A DNA stretch of 64,000 bases from Massospora cicadina (GCA_022478985.1 JAKSZP010000012.1:310001-374000), one strand, 5' to 3'; shown: positions 33,632-46,599, counted from the first letter of the stretch. Translations and numbers: made by a program. Notes: a model not told the origin generated them from the sequence alone.

Positions 33632-36129
33632 AATTAAAGCTGCATGGGTGTATATGTTAACTTAATGTAAACACACTTTTAAATCTGAATTGTTCAAATA
33701 AGTGTTTAAATTAAGAGAAAGTGATATGTATTACACTTAATTGTCATGAAAAGTAACCCATATACTTTTGCTTGTCCAAGACATGATAGTATTCAATCTC
33801 TTTATTGGAATTAAGTGACTATATGCTAAAACATGATCTTCATTAAATATATGTTTGTCCATAAGATTGTAAATAAAAAGCTTAAATTACGCCATGACAG
33901 AGATTAGAAATCCAGAAGTGACATATAATTCAGATATATGTTACTACAAAGTGAATGTACTTTCACATAAAGCTGTTCAGGTTTTTGCAACGTGAGTCAT
34001 ATATAAATATTGATAGCTCTTTGGTTTAACTATTGACTTTGTGGCTTTAAATGAGTTCCATTTTGCTCTTCAAGTTGATCATGCAGCTTATACAAACGTC
34101 ATCAAATTTGGTAATACTTTAATCGGGAAATTCTTCCTGCATATACTATGTTAATATAGCTTGACTAAAGCCTTAAAGCGAATCACCATTTTAGTGTAAA
34201 ACAGCGGCAAAATCAGCCCTAAAATTTCATAGAGTATTATATTTAAAATCACACCAGCCCATGATGTCACATGAAGTTAGTGCCAATTAAAATCTCATAA
34301 TTAGTTATTTTCAAAATAATTGCTAATGCTGTAACAAGAAATATTTTAAAGTTACGGCTAAACACTGAATGATGTTTTAGAAGTGGTAGTTTTATTAGTT
34401 ACAATTCCATAAACCTTTTTGTAGTCCAGGTCTGGCGCAGTTTATTTTCTTCTTCAACTTAATAGAGATAATACTGATTGGAGTCTCAATGTTTATGATT
34501 GCTCTAACTTTGGCTCAATCTACAAGAATTTCAAAATATGTACAATTTGAGTCCTGTGCAAGGCTATCTAATTGCAAAATAGCGACATTGTTTGACAAAT
34601 TAAACAATTGCACAGATTGTTTGGTTATATGATTTTTTTCCTTAATGACATTCAATAAAATAAAGATTATAAAATTAGTAGGTATTAAATTTCCCGCTTA
34701 ATGTTTGTTTTCTTACCCTGGGTAGCTTCACATAATAATGCATTACTTCTCCAGTTATTATGGGCTCATACAGCATTTGTTTTTGGACTTATAACTGCAT
34801 GCACTTCAATACTCTACCTAATATAAGTGTATCTGGTTGATATCTATAAAGTTTTGTGCTATATTTAAGTTTTTTGTTTGTTCTACTGGAATAATTGGAT
34901 CTTTAGAACAGGTGGAAATAGACTGTTCCTAGTCTATTCCTCATGGTTTTTACCCCAAAAAGTCAATTGATTCAACATACATTAGGTATAGCTATGTTGA
35001 CTTACTCCTTTATCCCTCCGCTCTGCAGATCTTTGCAGTATGGCCATCCTTGCCACAATATGACAGGTGAGTTAATTTTATTTGGGAGTTTTTCTCTAGC
35101 ATAGTTTATATGTTCTATAGCTTTTTAAAACTTTGGTTTGGTATATCAAATTTTATACCCTAAAATTTATAAAAATTCGACCATATATGTTGTCCTTTTT
35201 AAAGATTTAAGGCTAAAATCATGCTCAATAATTTCATTTAGGAAAAGAATTTCTCTTCATTAGAATTTGTGCATCAAAAACAACTAAAGATCATGCCCCA
35301 GTGAAAATATGAGCTTCTTGATAGAAAATAATAAGTATAGGATCTATGTCTTAAACCCTCTATAACTGAAAAAACTAAAATTGATTTCTTTGGGTTTCAA
35401 TGCACTCTGGGCTGCTAAATTCAATCACAATGGCTTCTTTGCCTCAACTAAATCCACTCATTTGTTGCTAATCTGGGTAGGACAGATTTTGACTTTCCTC
35501 AACAAGGAACTCAATTATGGTTATTGCCTTCTTACAATCTACTTATTGCATAATAGTCATCTCAAAAAATCTGATAAATGCTAAAACATTATTCTTTTAT
35601 AATCAGTCAGTTTGAAGTAAGTCTAACTTTTCCTAATTGTGAGAAAATTATTGACAATATTTTTAATTCATCTTACTTTTTTTGGCTCTGAATATAGTTG
35701 GCCAAAACCAAGTTATTTTTTTTTGGAATGGCAGGCAATACCTTAGGGATTTTCCATATTCCTTCATGGGGTTAACCCAATATTACTGTCATCATATAAA
35801 GATCTGTCAGATAGTTAAGTTATTACATCAGCTTTCTCTTGGCAGTAGCATGTATTTTCACCAAGAAAGATAAACACGCTGTAATTATTATTTACACATT
35901 TTCTTTGATTCTGTTTTCAAACTTACATAACTAGTTTCTTGGAGCTTTTATTTCAACTCTTTTGTCAGTAAACAAATTTTGCTGTATCAAGATAACTTTA
36001 GCCCATTGCAGTAATTTGGTTTTTCTTTTCTGCTATTTAAAAGTCTTCTACGCCTCAAATTTTAATTATTTCCCATTCTAGATGTCCTCCTCACATTCCA
36101 ATAATGATCACTTTGTAAAAAAATTAGAT
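33632..36129. other. AT-rich spacer, no gene recognised
   Basis: Short open stretches at 35381-35584 and 35682-35873 show no domain and base composition like the surrounding AT-rich DNA. It could be the decayed interior of a minus-strand LTR element whose PBS is at 36130-36149. Confidence 0.45.
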
Positions 36130-36149
36130 GCCCCCTGTAGCGAGCACCA
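36130..36149 (-). promoter_or_regulatory. Orphan primer-binding site (minus strand)
   Basis: The complement reads TGGTGCTCGCTACAGGGGGC, differing from the gypsy-1 PBS by one base. TGTAAGAAG, a possible LTR end, lies 2 bp to its right. No partner LTR or gag was recognised. Confidence 0.6.
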
Positions 36150-36372
36150 CTTGTAAGAAGCTGTTTCTGAACAGGTTTGTGGAGGAATTAAAATGAATGG
36201 TTTACTTCTAATAGTTGACCAAGGAATTAGTAAAAAAATAAAAAGACTGTCCATAATAAGGATAATACTACAGAAAAAAATTTATTTGTCCACATAACAC
36301 CTTTTCAGGGTTTAATTAATCCTTGTACTATTGTCAACACTAAACACAAACATAACAAAACTCTTTTCTCTT

Positions 36373-36389
36373 TTTTTTAGTACTAGATA
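36373..36389 (-). mobile_element. 17-bp LINE 3'-tail insertion with 16-bp TSD
   Basis: TTTTTTAGTACTAGATA is the inverse of the LINE tail. AAAACTCTTTTCTCTT flanks it exactly at 36357-36372 and 36390-36405. Confidence 0.85.
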
Positions 36390-36409
36390 AAAACTCTTTT
36401 CTCTTAATG

Positions 36410-39229
36410 GGAGGGAAAATTGGGATGCCACCAGTTGATTGGTAGTGTATCGTTTAGATTAAAGATTCATTGTAATAGCTTATCCAATTAAATATGATTT
36501 TAGGTAAAATGCTGATGAAATTGATTTTATTATATTCAAAAAAGATATAAGAATAAATAAATAAAAAAAGCACAAATTTCGTCATAAAGAACTTTAATAT
36601 AAGCTTGTTCTTTGCCTACATAACCTTTGCTAAGTTATGTAAAATCTCGTCAAAAAACTTAACAATAATTTGTCTATTGCGCCCTTTCTTTAAGACCTAC
36701 TTTTAATGCTCTAATCCTGCTACATAGTCTAAACAACAAAAAGGGCTTAGTTAAAGTTCAATAAGCTAAACTCCAAGTTTTTAAGAACAAAAAGTTTTTA
36801 AAGTAAAAATAGGCCGCAATTTGGGGCCCAAAGCCAAGGTAAAATTCAAAAAAGGGGTTCTCTTTAAATTGAGGGAGGCTAAAGTACTGAACATTGAGGA
36901 GTCCAAATGCATAATGAGAATCTCGCTTAAGCTTTTTAGGAGTTACTACACCATCAGATTAAGAACTTTTGATTTGAAAAACTGTTAGGCATAGACAAAG
37001 GCTATGCCATTATGCACCAATTAAAGTATACCAAGCTCCAGAACTGGTAGATGCTTGAAGTCAAGTTTTGTTTGAACGTAAATCCCCACAATTGATGATA
37101 TTTAATTTATGACATCACCAACTTATAAGATGAAGGATCATTAGGCAGCTTCTGAGACATTAAGAGGGGAATGTCAGTACTCAGAACATGTGCATGAGTC
37201 CACAAACAGGGCACTTTTGCTCTTTAGTGGCCCAGAGACACTGGTGTGGCGGCGGCCATCTAAGGGCATTCCCAAACTGTATATTAAAAGCTCTGGCGCT
37301 GGTAGATGAATGGGAGGCACAACAGAATGGTATGTGTTGAAGAGCATTGGAGGGTGGATGGCGTCATGGGTGCGCGTGGCCTGACTGAGGGCAGGATGAG
37401 AGGTGATAGTGAAGCGTTTACCTTAACAGCAAGAAGACTTCAAATGCGGTACTTTGGTGGGGAGGTTAAAGGCAGACCTTATAATATTGTAATGATGTAT
37501 ATCCATATACATTGTCAAACACTAAATCGGGCTTGGTGGAGCCATAGTTATTTAAAGGTTTGACATTATAGCATTTTGTTAAGGTAAAAATGGGTCACAA
37601 GTTGCAGACCTCAAAGCCACTTTAAATTTCTAATATATGTTTCCTTAGAATTGAGAGAGTTTTAAATATTGGATATTGGGGAAAATGTATGATGGGAAAG
37701 CTAGCCAATGTTTGGCGGAAATATAACTTTTCCTTCATATGTGAAAGCTTATAATATGAAAACTGTCAGGCACAACCAAAGGGTCAGGCATATGTAGCAA
37801 CCAGAGTTCCACTAAGGTCCATAAAGGTAGATGCGTGAGGTCTTATCACATTTAATGTGAATGTTACAACAATTTAATTAGTTCATGGCACTTTCCATAG
37901 GGCAGAAACCATTTTAATTGTGGAGGCTTTTGTTCATGTCCCAAAAATTTTGCTCTTTATTTAATTTCTTTTATACTAGGGTCCTTTATGCATGTATTTG
38001 AAGTTTCCAATTTATAATATTTTCCAATCGATATATACCCATGTTATAGGGTGATCCTTCCATCCTTTAAATTTAAATTGTGCTCAAAGGTTTGGCTTTA
38101 TGTAATGGTTCTATACATATTGATAATGGATGATCATTTTGCATTGGATCCACAGGATCTGTTGAAACTATAAATTTTCGTTTTTAGTAAATTATATGCC
38201 AAGTCTATACAGCTGCTAACTTAGACTTTATATAATTAGGGAAATGTGATGGTTAGAAATATCCTGTGCTGTCACACCATTTCCTGAAAAATTTTATAAT
38301 CCTTGATTTTAGAAGAAAAATGGTGAAAAGCCTCAGCTGTTTGGCATTTAAATTTTTCAAATTTTAAATCTTTTTTAACTAGATATCAGCGCTAATTATG
38401 CCATCTTTGTTGAGATCTAAGTTATACCAACCATACAAGATCAACCACAGCATTATTACCACCAAATGCCCTATAGACCTCGCCACTACCATTGTCCCAC
38501 TATCATTATCCCTAAGCAAATTAGTACCAATGATTCACCATCAAATAATTTGCTAGATTTCTGATTATTAATATATGCATTTATAATTACTCACCATACA
38601 ATCCTAACTTTAAGAAGATTGAACCCTGTCAAATTTTCATCTGAATGTCCTAAACACTAACCCAGTTCAATTCCTCTCAATTTAGAATTACCATAATTAT
38701 TCAGCCAGAAAAAGTATAAATATCCCAGCTAATTACAAATGATTACCAGAGTTTCAACTGAGTCTGCCATCAACCGTCCCACTGTCAAATATTAATATTT
38801 CCTTAAAGATGTACCTAACCTATGGATGGACCTTTACTAGCAATGATGGCAGTCTAACAACTGAACAATAATGACATAATAAAGAAGATATGGGTGTCCA
38901 TAGAAGGTTTATGCACAGACTACCTCCCATTAGGCATTAGCATGTATATTGAAAGGGAACGAATTGAAAGGGGGACAAACGTGGTAACGTGCATTTTGAT
39001 ATTGACTTTCATCAGTGAGCTTTTGGCTTAACCTCTTGACGACAGATCTCCATAACTAGAAGAATAAAATGAGATTACGGCAGACTTGGAAGTTTGATAA
39101 TTAAAAAGAACTTATTTTTTATCATACTTCATGTTTATTATGAGGTATACTGTCATCACACAGTTATACTTATTTGAGAGCAACACAAATTTGCATTTTT
39201 ATCCAGTTGTACCACAAGTTGTAGCTTTC
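36410..39229. other. Repeat relics with an internal duplication, no gene recognised
   Basis: 36976-37180 and 37757-37935 are diverged direct repeats sharing AAAACTGT-AGGCA, CAAAGG and GGTAGATGC-TGA-GTC blocks. The GC-richer 37190-37560 segment between them has an 85-codon open stretch (37306-37563) with no recognisable domain. The rest is AT-rich. Confidence 0.45.
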
Positions 39230-39249
39230 TGGTGCTCACTGCAGGGGCA
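39230..39249 (+). promoter_or_regulatory. Orphan primer-binding site (plus strand)
   Basis: TGGTGCTCACTGCAGGGGCA is a PBS of the shared type, implying a plus-strand Ty3/gypsy element with its 5' LTR to the left. About 255 bp of possible gag leader follow before the gypsy-2 LTR interrupts at 39508. Confidence 0.55.
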
Positions 39250-39507
39250 CTTCTGATAACACCATAGAAGAAATCAAAGAATTACCTATTATGAGTCAAA
39301 GCCTCAACTACTTCGCTATTGGCTTCAGGGACAAGTATTCCCATAACATATGGATATAGAGGAACCCAGCTAAGATCACTTCCACCTCAAAAGTTCAGAC
39401 AATGCAGAGAATGACACTCCTAGTATGGAGCTCATTGCTGTAGGACCGCTAGACTCCCAGTCTATAGATCAGATGAATGTTGTAACCCCCAAAAATTTTA
39501 TAAAGGT

Positions 39508-40255
39508 TGTAGAAATTCTGCTTTCTATTTGCTTGCAGGTTCCATTTTTTGGCAGGATTTCAATAACAGATTGATTATTTTTATTTGCCAAATTAAACGC
39601 GCACTTTTAATATATATAATATAGAATAATTTAAAATATTATTCAAAAGTAGCAGCTAGGGTGTAAAAAAGATAGTTTTCTTTAAAAGTCTTCCTCTAGT
39701 ATATAGGGTCATTGAAGGCTAATAGTGGGATAGGGATTAATTTCATTATAGGAGGAGTATTAAGGGTTATGCAAGAAGGCGAACTGAACTATCAGCTCTC
39801 TGGAAAGTATTTTCACCTCTTTTGGCCTTTACACAATATGATTGGACTACCGCAAGTAGGATAAAACCATGGGTCACATTTTTAATTTATTGCACCCAAT
39901 CATTCATTAAAATTAAGCTCATCGCTGCAGATCTCCTCTGCTCTGGCTCATGATTGATGTGTAAAATTTCTTCACCCTTTGCGACCCCCCTCATACCTAT
40001 AAAAAGGGGGTAATTTTTTGATAGATAACAATAATGAATATGTGCTGGTTCTTGTGCGATCCTCCAACTTAGGTGGGCTATTCTACCAAGGATTGCAATT
40101 GAAAATGGCAGCTTGATCTGTCCCATTCAACTGAAGGTGAGGAGTAAAATGATTACTCTGAGTTAAATCATTACGCCATGAGAAGGCATATTTTAAAAAA
40201 GACTATTAGCACCTAAAACTTTCTTCTCCCAAAGTTTCAATGACAATTTACAACA
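39508..40255 (-). mobile_element. Gypsy-2 3' LTR
   Basis: Plus-strand edges are TGTAGAAATTCTGC and TTTACAACA. Similar along its length to 58230-58978, including CCTATAAAAAGGGGGT (about 39994) and CACCTAAAAC near the right edge. Confidence 0.9.
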
Positions 40256-41280
40256 TTAACCCTTCAAGAATGTTGGGAGGAGAATAGAGCCATAAAAATC
40301 GTACATGTACCCAATTTATAATGATTCCTATAACTAAAGACTTATTGGAATACTCACCGCCTCTCTTGTAGGTGATGACAAAAATCCCTCCCAAACTGAT
40401 CCAAGGCTTTCCTCTTCTAAGAGTGATGTGGTTATGATAATACATGACTGTTTCAGATACTCAGAAAGAAGGTAGGGGCCTGGTGATCATTGGCAGCTTT
40501 GCCTTCTTTGGGAACAGTTTTAGCTAAGTTAGTCATAGACCAAGATTGATGATGAATGATGCGCTGAGCCAACTTTTCATGGCCTTTTCAGGTTCATCAA
40601 CCTTAGCAGAAAGACATACTTAGCTAAAAGGGCTGGTTTCCCTGGTTCTTAAACATACAAAACACAGAATGGAGACAATTTCAGGATCTGGTGATAACTA
40701 ATCAGGTAGGCAATTAGAGCACTAGAACGAAGTGATCCCAGTGCAATGGATCAGAAGAGGCCATTTACCATAGGATTGAGACCAAGGTTCCATTTGATCT
40801 CTCCAAAGTTCCATTTATGGAAGGATTATAAGTAGACAAGAGGAATTTTTAGGTTACCATAGACGTAGCCAGGATCCTAACCACTCTGGAGGTGAAATTC
40901 TTCCCATTGTCTCAGAGTAGCAGCCATGAAAACTTTGGCAAGTGAAAATGTTTTGATGCAAGAAAGTTGCAGTGGCTTTAGCCGTTTGGGCTGGGAGAGC
41001 CATGGCTTCAATCCACTTAGTAAAGTGGTCGATGCCTACTAGGGTATATCTGTTCCCACTGGTAATCTGAGAGAGGGGACCTAATATGTCTAGGCTGATG
41101 GTGTAGAATTATTGTTGAGGGGTGGTCGGTTGATATAGGTATTTAATATTGGAGCTGTGTTGCTTTTTACACGTTAGGCAAACATCCAAGACTTCAACAA
41201 AGGTTTCCATGATTCCTTCACATGATACAAATCCCTAATCCACTCATAGGTTTCTTCACTCCCCCATGACCTAGGGTATA
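40256..41280 (-). pseudogene. Gypsy-2 integrase
   Basis: Minus-strand reading shows GIDHFTKWIEAMALPAQTAK (about 41030-40970), the first catalytic Asp region of the DDE core. The core then decays. The C-terminal open stretch (40248-40445) contains GIFVITYKRGGEYSNKSL, the same GPF-like module as EGPFIITYKQGNEY in gypsy-1. No chromodomain follows. Confidence 0.75.
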
Positions 41281-41499
41281 GTGAGCCTACAAGACAGTAG
41301 GTACAAGTTATGAGGGGCGAAAACAGGGCAACCATTTGGCTCCCACCTGTTTATACAACTTCCCACTCTCCACTTTGGTGTTGCAGGAGTTGCAAGTTAA
41401 CATTTTCTGGACAGACTTATTCTCATCCTACCAGTCATCTGAGGGTCATTAAGAGGTCATCTACAACTCTCCCGCTTCACTGTTGTCCTAATAGAAGAC

Positions 41500-42010
41500 T
41501 GGCAACTGAGTTAACCCATCAACATTAATATGCTGGGTTCCAGCACGGTGTTCAATCTTCATGTCATAATGCTGGAGCTTTAAAGCCCAACACGCTAAAT
41601 GGACAGTAGGATCCTTCATGTTTTGTAACCATTACAGGAGATATGTGGTCGTTAACCACAGTGAAGGAAGTTCAATAAGGAAAGGACGGTAGTGTTCCAT
41701 AGCTAACAAAACGGCGAGGCACTCCATCTCAGTTAAACTATAGTTGAGTTAAGCTTTTGAATGTATCTTGCTAAAGTATGATATAGGATGAATACACCGT
41801 TTTCATTAAGGTGAGCCAAGATGGCCTTACGGCATTGTTCAATGGGCGGTAAACAAAATGAAAGGTTTATCATAGTCTGGGTGCAACAGTATAGGACGTT
41901 ATTGTAGTAGTTGCTTCATAGTCTCAAAGTGACCTTTTGTTCAGCACCCCAAGGGAAAGGAGTGTTCTTCGTCAATAGGCGGACAAGCGGCTCACTAAGA
42001 CAGGAGGACT
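41500..42010 (-). pseudogene. Gypsy-2 RNase H
   Basis: Minus-strand YDMKIEHRAGTQHINVDGLT (about 41570-41510) is the C-terminal RNase H block, followed by QLPV. Upstream sequence to 42000 aligns with the gypsy-1 RNase H order but is broken by stops. Confidence 0.7.
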
Positions 42011-42029
42011 TGAGGAAGAATTAAAGGTA

Positions 42030-42700
42030 ATACCCATCATTCCTAGAAATACCTGAATATCTTGTAGATTTTAAGGGCAGGCAATTTTGATATCATTTCA
42101 ACCTTATCCTGTATAGGTTGTATTCCTTCCTTAGAAATAGCATGGCCAAGGAAGTCTAAATTCCTCTGTAAAAAGATGCACTTGGAGGGCTTAAATATTA
42201 TGTTAAACTCACGCAAGCAATGAAACATCTCTTCTTTGGTGAGTAAGATGATAATTGAAGGTCTTAGAAACATCGTGATGTCTTCAGGATAATCGATGAC
42301 GTACATTAACTTAAGGTCCTGCAAGATGTGATCCATGGCTCACAAAAAGTTGCGTGTGCATTGTACAACCCTTGTGGTAACTAGGTTTGTTGTAATAGAC
42401 CTTTACTGAAAATAGGAGCGCATTTCTCTTGTCTTGTGGAGAGAGGTCTATTTGACCATAGCCACTATCCAAGTCCGTGTCATAAAAGATGTTAGATCCA
42501 GAGATTAGGGCCATAGCGTCACTAATGTGGGGTGTAGGATAGCTATCCTTTTTCGTGAGGTTGTTTAGTTTGATGTAGACCATGACTAACTGGTGACCTC
42601 CGTTTTTATTTTTGATTAGCAAGATGAGGGAAGACCAAAAGCTTTTAGAAGGGAAAGGTAACCCCTCGTCTAGTAGCTTCTTGAGCTCAGTTCTCATCTG
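42030..42700 (-). pseudogene. Gypsy-2 reverse transcriptase
   Basis: Two open frames (42697-42311 and 42336-42043) give LILLIKNKNGGHQLVMVYIK, TKKDSYPTPHISDAM, FYDTDLDSGYGQIDLS (motif A) and then VIDYPEDITMF in the motif C position. Motif C has changed from the YLDD form in gypsy-1 to YPED, so activity is probably lost. LKPSKC-like KPSKCIFLQRNLDFLGH closes the domain. Confidence 0.85.
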
Positions 42701-42703
42701 CTG

Positions 42704-43100
42704 CTATTTCTCCTTTGGCTTGTGATAAGGTTTAAACCAAATGGGACGGAAATCACTCACATCAATAAAATGGCTCCAGTCCTTCATGTGCCCATAGTCT
42801 ATATCTGGCTTGGAGGGTATGTCACTATAGCCTTTCAATAAGGTATGGACTTTTTCAAGCTTGTATGAGGTCATCTCATCTGAGACATGAACCTTAAGTA
42901 AGGCATATAACAGGTTGACCGTGGGCAAATACCATATCCAGCATAGAGACAATAAAGTGAATTCGTCCAATGTCCTCCACGGGGACTAACAAGTCTCTGC
43001 CAATCTCCTGGTGCTTTCTTACAACGAGGTGCTTGGATGTGAGGCTCCCCAACATAATAGTGATATGTCTCTGGTAGGTTTGGTCTAGTATACCAGGCAA
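42704..43100 (-). pseudogene. Gypsy-2 protease-RT linker / RT N-terminus
   Basis: Minus-strand open stretches 43100-42894 and 42970-42704 include DQTYQRHITIMLGSLTSKHL and DIDYGHMKDWSHFIDVSD. They align with the gypsy-1 block at 28810-29150 (AYQRSINILLEKLTKKYL; ETDYGHMKCWNRTIDVGD). The block seems specific to this gypsy group. Confidence 0.75.
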
Positions 43101-43199
43101 TACCTGAGGCTTAAGGGGCTAACGCCCTCAAGACTTATGATATTTAACAAGCAGTGGTGTGGAATTTGGGGCGTGATCTTTGTATTAACCACACTTTGT

Positions 43200-43730
43200 T
43201 CAACAGGCTTAATCACTACCTCTTATGAAGCTAAAAAGAAATATCTTCATTAGCATCCACTGAATAGACCAATTTCTTTGTATTTCTACCGGAGGTGGTA
43301 TAATGCAAAGGCAAAGCAGAAAATGGGTACTCAACCAGCAAGATATCTATTCTTAACAGAAATTTTAATTGGATAATACTAAGGGGATATCTTATATAAT
43401 TGAGCAAAGAGAGGAACCCTTGGTTCATGTTGATAGTTCCATCATATTCAATAATGAATTAATTACCAATGAGCATGTCATAAGTATTATTGTCCAAGGC
43501 CACTGTGGGGGCCAATAAAAGATAAGATTCGTAATTTTAATGGGGAGGGAAGAATAAGCCCCAATGGTGAGAGTGTTGCTTGGACCCGCAGTTCTGAAAT
43601 TTTAAGTGTACTCAATATCAGGCGCCAGCTTAAACTTTTTTAAAGGCTTTGAGGAGATAACATTCACCACGGATCCAGTATCTGGGATAGCCATGACTTG
43701 AACTTTTTAAATAGAAACTTCCATTTTAGT
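43200..43730 (-). pseudogene. Gypsy-2 protease
   Basis: Minus-strand AIPDTGSVVNVISSKPLKKF (about 43695-43635) has an intact DTGS active site and aligns with DTGSPVNFVSTKL of gypsy-1. The downstream open stretch (43428-43231) matches the gypsy-1 QGYLSLLNYEVPL region. Confidence 0.78.
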
Positions 43731-43889
43731 CAGGGTTCTATTAAAGTTAGGAGACAGAGCCAGGACCTCTTTATGCAGGAAGGTGGATGTCAGTTTGTGA
43801 GCTTTCTCAGAATAGCTCTCCAAATATGACTTCAAGGTGGACCCACTGAAGAGGTTGAATAAAGCCGGCCAAGATTTGATAAGCATCAC

Positions 43890-44764
43890 AAGCAGCGTCT
43901 ATAACCTCAGGATAACTAAAACTTTACTGAGGTACGTTTCCTTAGGGTTGAGGCTTCTTCTACTCCTCAAGCATTTAAATGAACAGTAAGCTCAACTTCA
44001 GCGGTTACTCCTATGTAATAGTAACCAACATCTTCATAACTCGCCTCAGATTCGTCACTAGGGTATTCTCAACATATGGAAATAGAAAAAGGTGGTAGTT
44101 GAATCAGGCACATGAGATTCATCAGCAATATGGGTCCTATCTCTACGCTGACATCTCTTTTCCCTGTTTCCCAATGTCAGCTTTCTTCTTCCAGCATACA
44201 GTTTCATAGTGCCCAACCTTATTACAGTAGGCTCACCGGGGATGTTCAGATCGCTTGACTTTTGGCTTTTGATCCTTAGGAGCCAACCTGAAGTTTTTTT
44301 GGTCTTCAATGGCCAAAACTTGGTGCTTGAGCTTTTGAACCTCAATGGACAGAATGCGAGGTCTTTAAACAATCCACGATAAGCCTCAAGATTATAGAAG
44401 TCAGTGATATCTAGCAGAGCCTTTTTATATTATGACCGTTATATAAGTAGCAATTCACTGAAGCGATGTTCATCACCAGAGGGGGGTGAGACGCCAACTC
44501 AGTCAATATGGCTGCAACAGCGTCGTCCAATATCTACATCCTAGAGGTTAACAGCATCTGCGCTTCAACATAGAACCACTCCGCAAAGGAAGCAACTGAC
44601 TCTCCCTTCTTTATGCTGTTGCGCATAAAAGCTTTCTTTTTCATGCTCAATCTTTGCTTTGAGCCAAACTCGTCAATGAGCGTCTCACTAAACTCAGCCC
44701 AAATGCAAAGGGAAACCATATGAGGCACCATCACTTCTTGGGACTTGTTACTCAAACAAGAAAG
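43890..44764 (-). pseudogene. Gypsy-2 gag, C-terminal part
   Basis: The minus-strand open stretch 44755-44534 has AEFSETLIDEFGSKQRL and SFAEWFYVEAQMLL, collinear with gypsy-1 gag. A zinc-knuckle remnant at about 44230-44185 reads AYCNKVGHYETVC, with the first Cys position now a TGA stop. The N-terminal part of the same gag continues at 56686-57700, beyond gypsy-3. Confidence 0.8.
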
Positions 44765-44769
44765 GATAT
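44765..44769. repeat. Candidate TSD of gypsy-3 (left)
   Basis: GATAT; partner AATAT at 56681-56685, 4 of 5 identical. Confidence 0.6.
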
Positions 44770-45387
44770 TGTAGGACTTCGTCGTCCTCTCTGAAGGTCA
44801 GGGCCTTTGAAGGCTGTTCAGTTAATAGTTAATCGAAGCTCCAGCTGAATCTCTAGGGACTGGTTTACCTAAGGCAATCTCTCAACGGAAATTCTTTGTT
44901 GAGCTACTCTGTTTACTTTTAAATGGCAAAGTCTTCTGTTTAAAACAGTCAAAGTAATCAATGGTGAGAATAATAAGGCTATCTGAAGGTATGTTTATCA
45001 GTCAAAACTCGAAGATATATAGGCCACCGTGGTACTTGGGATCTCCTAGGGGGAGCTTGGAGTGTTAGTTGGGATTGATTAGGGTAAGAAACCTCCTTGA
45101 TGATGAGGTAGTAGGCACAGGTTTCTTTGGATATGACTCTCTTTTGTCAGGGCGGCTGATTCTGGGGACCTTTGATTGTCAAGATCTTTGCCAGCTGACT
45201 CGGTGCCTTTGCTTAGGAGTTTTGGCAGATTATTCCAAAGTTTGAGTTTCCTTTTGCGCTTCTTGGATTTTATTATTCAAGTTGGTCTCAATGATTACTG
45301 AATTGATGGAGCTCCTAGGACCCAAGTTGCAATTCAGGTCATGTTCATATCTCACTAATGTTAATTCAATTCTCATGATCCCAAACA
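44770..45387 (-). mobile_element. Gypsy-3 3' LTR
   Basis: Plus-strand edges TGTAGGACTTCGTC and ATCCCAAACA; similar throughout to 56075-56680. One shared block is AGGCAATCTCTCAA. Confidence 0.92.
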
Positions 45388-45799
45388 ATTTCCCTCAAGA
45401 TCTTTCCAAGGAGGGGCTTAATTTTGGAGGAATTTAGCATGCACACGTTTTACAACGGCACCTGATTTCACAGAGGCAATTGATATTCAGGACCCTGACA
45501 GTAGATCACCTGGTATGGACCTGACCACAGAGTGTCAAGTATATGAACTTGCCTCTGGGGTGGTGGTAACTATGTAGGACAAGGTCTCCTAATTGGAATT
45601 TAGGTAGGACTAGCCGCCTGGCTTCCATTGACCAGCTTCCCGTTGTCAAATAGTACCCATGAATCTAGCAGCTAATGCTTGTAACCTAAAAATTGTTAGC
45701 CAATCCTTTGCATGACTAATTCAGTTGTTACTGGCGTGAAGTTTCAAGTATAGGCTGCACACTAGAGGGAAAAAATTGGTTCTCAGCAATAAAAGGCTC

Positions 45800-46400
45800 A
45801 GAAAGTTGACATTATAATGATCTAATAGAAGCTAACGTGATATGCTAATAGGGCCGATGGTAAGTATTCATTCCATTTTGAAGGATAATAGGAAGCCATC
45901 TTGTGAAGAATGGTAACTAAGGAACCATTCAATCGCTTGAAAGCTCCGTTGATAGCTAGATTATAAGGGGTTGTGAAAGAATGATAAGTGCCCGTGAGAG
46001 AGTTGATATTGGCAACCACACTGGAAAGAAAATTGGTACCATTGTCAGATAGCAACACCTTGGGACTTCCGTGAAGACTGAAGACCTTTTTTAGCAAGAA
46101 GGATGAAGTCACTTTGGAGGTTGGGGAGGCAACTGAGATAGCCTCAACCCATTTTGTAAAGTGATCAACCATGAGAATGAAAAATGGTGACTGTACATTG
46201 CTGTAGGCAGAGTTCCAATAACATCGAAGTTAACTGTGGCAAATTGAGCCGTGGGTCCCATGAGATGAAACTAATATAAAGTATTGTGCAGCTTTTGATT
46301 TAAACAAGTGAAACATGAGTTAACAACATCATGGACTGTCTCTATCATTCCTTACCAGTATCAACAGTCTATCAGCCATTGATGAGTTTTCTTCACTGTG
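45800..46400 (-). pseudogene. Gypsy-3 integrase core
   Basis: The uninterrupted minus-strand stretch 46172-45822 covers MVDHFTKWVEA (first Asp), VLLSDNGTNF (second Asp), FTTPYNLAINGAFKRLNGSL and WNEYLPSALLAYHVS. In the third catalytic position, where the family has NGxxER, this copy has NGAFKR, so the Glu of the DDE triad is replaced. It is the best-preserved integrase in the window. The HHCC domain upstream is broken. Confidence 0.88.
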
Positions 46401-46599
46401 TAGTGTCCATGAAAACATGAGCTTAAAGAGCAGATTTTTTCTGAGTAGGGGGTAAAACATATGGTAGCCAAGAGGTCCCAATTTGTTTATATAACAATCC
46501 GTTTTTGGCCTGAGACCAAGCAGCCATCTGCTTTATTACTGTTAAGTAATCAATAGTTCATGGCTCCACTCTTCCAATTTTGCAATGAGCTCATAGATA

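Noticed and set aside
35381..35873. Two short open frames as possible small genes
   Set aside because: Length and composition are what AT-rich random sequence gives; no domain, no partner copies.
37306..37563. 85-codon open frame in a GC-richer patch
   Set aside because: No recognisable domain and surrounded by diverged repeats; more likely an old transposon relic.
39994..40012. CCTATAAAAAGGGGG as a TATA box in the gypsy-2 LTR
   Set aside because: It reads on the plus strand, opposite to the element's coding direction, and is part of a local ACCCCC/GGGGGT inverted repeat. Conserved in both LTRs but not supported as the element promoter.
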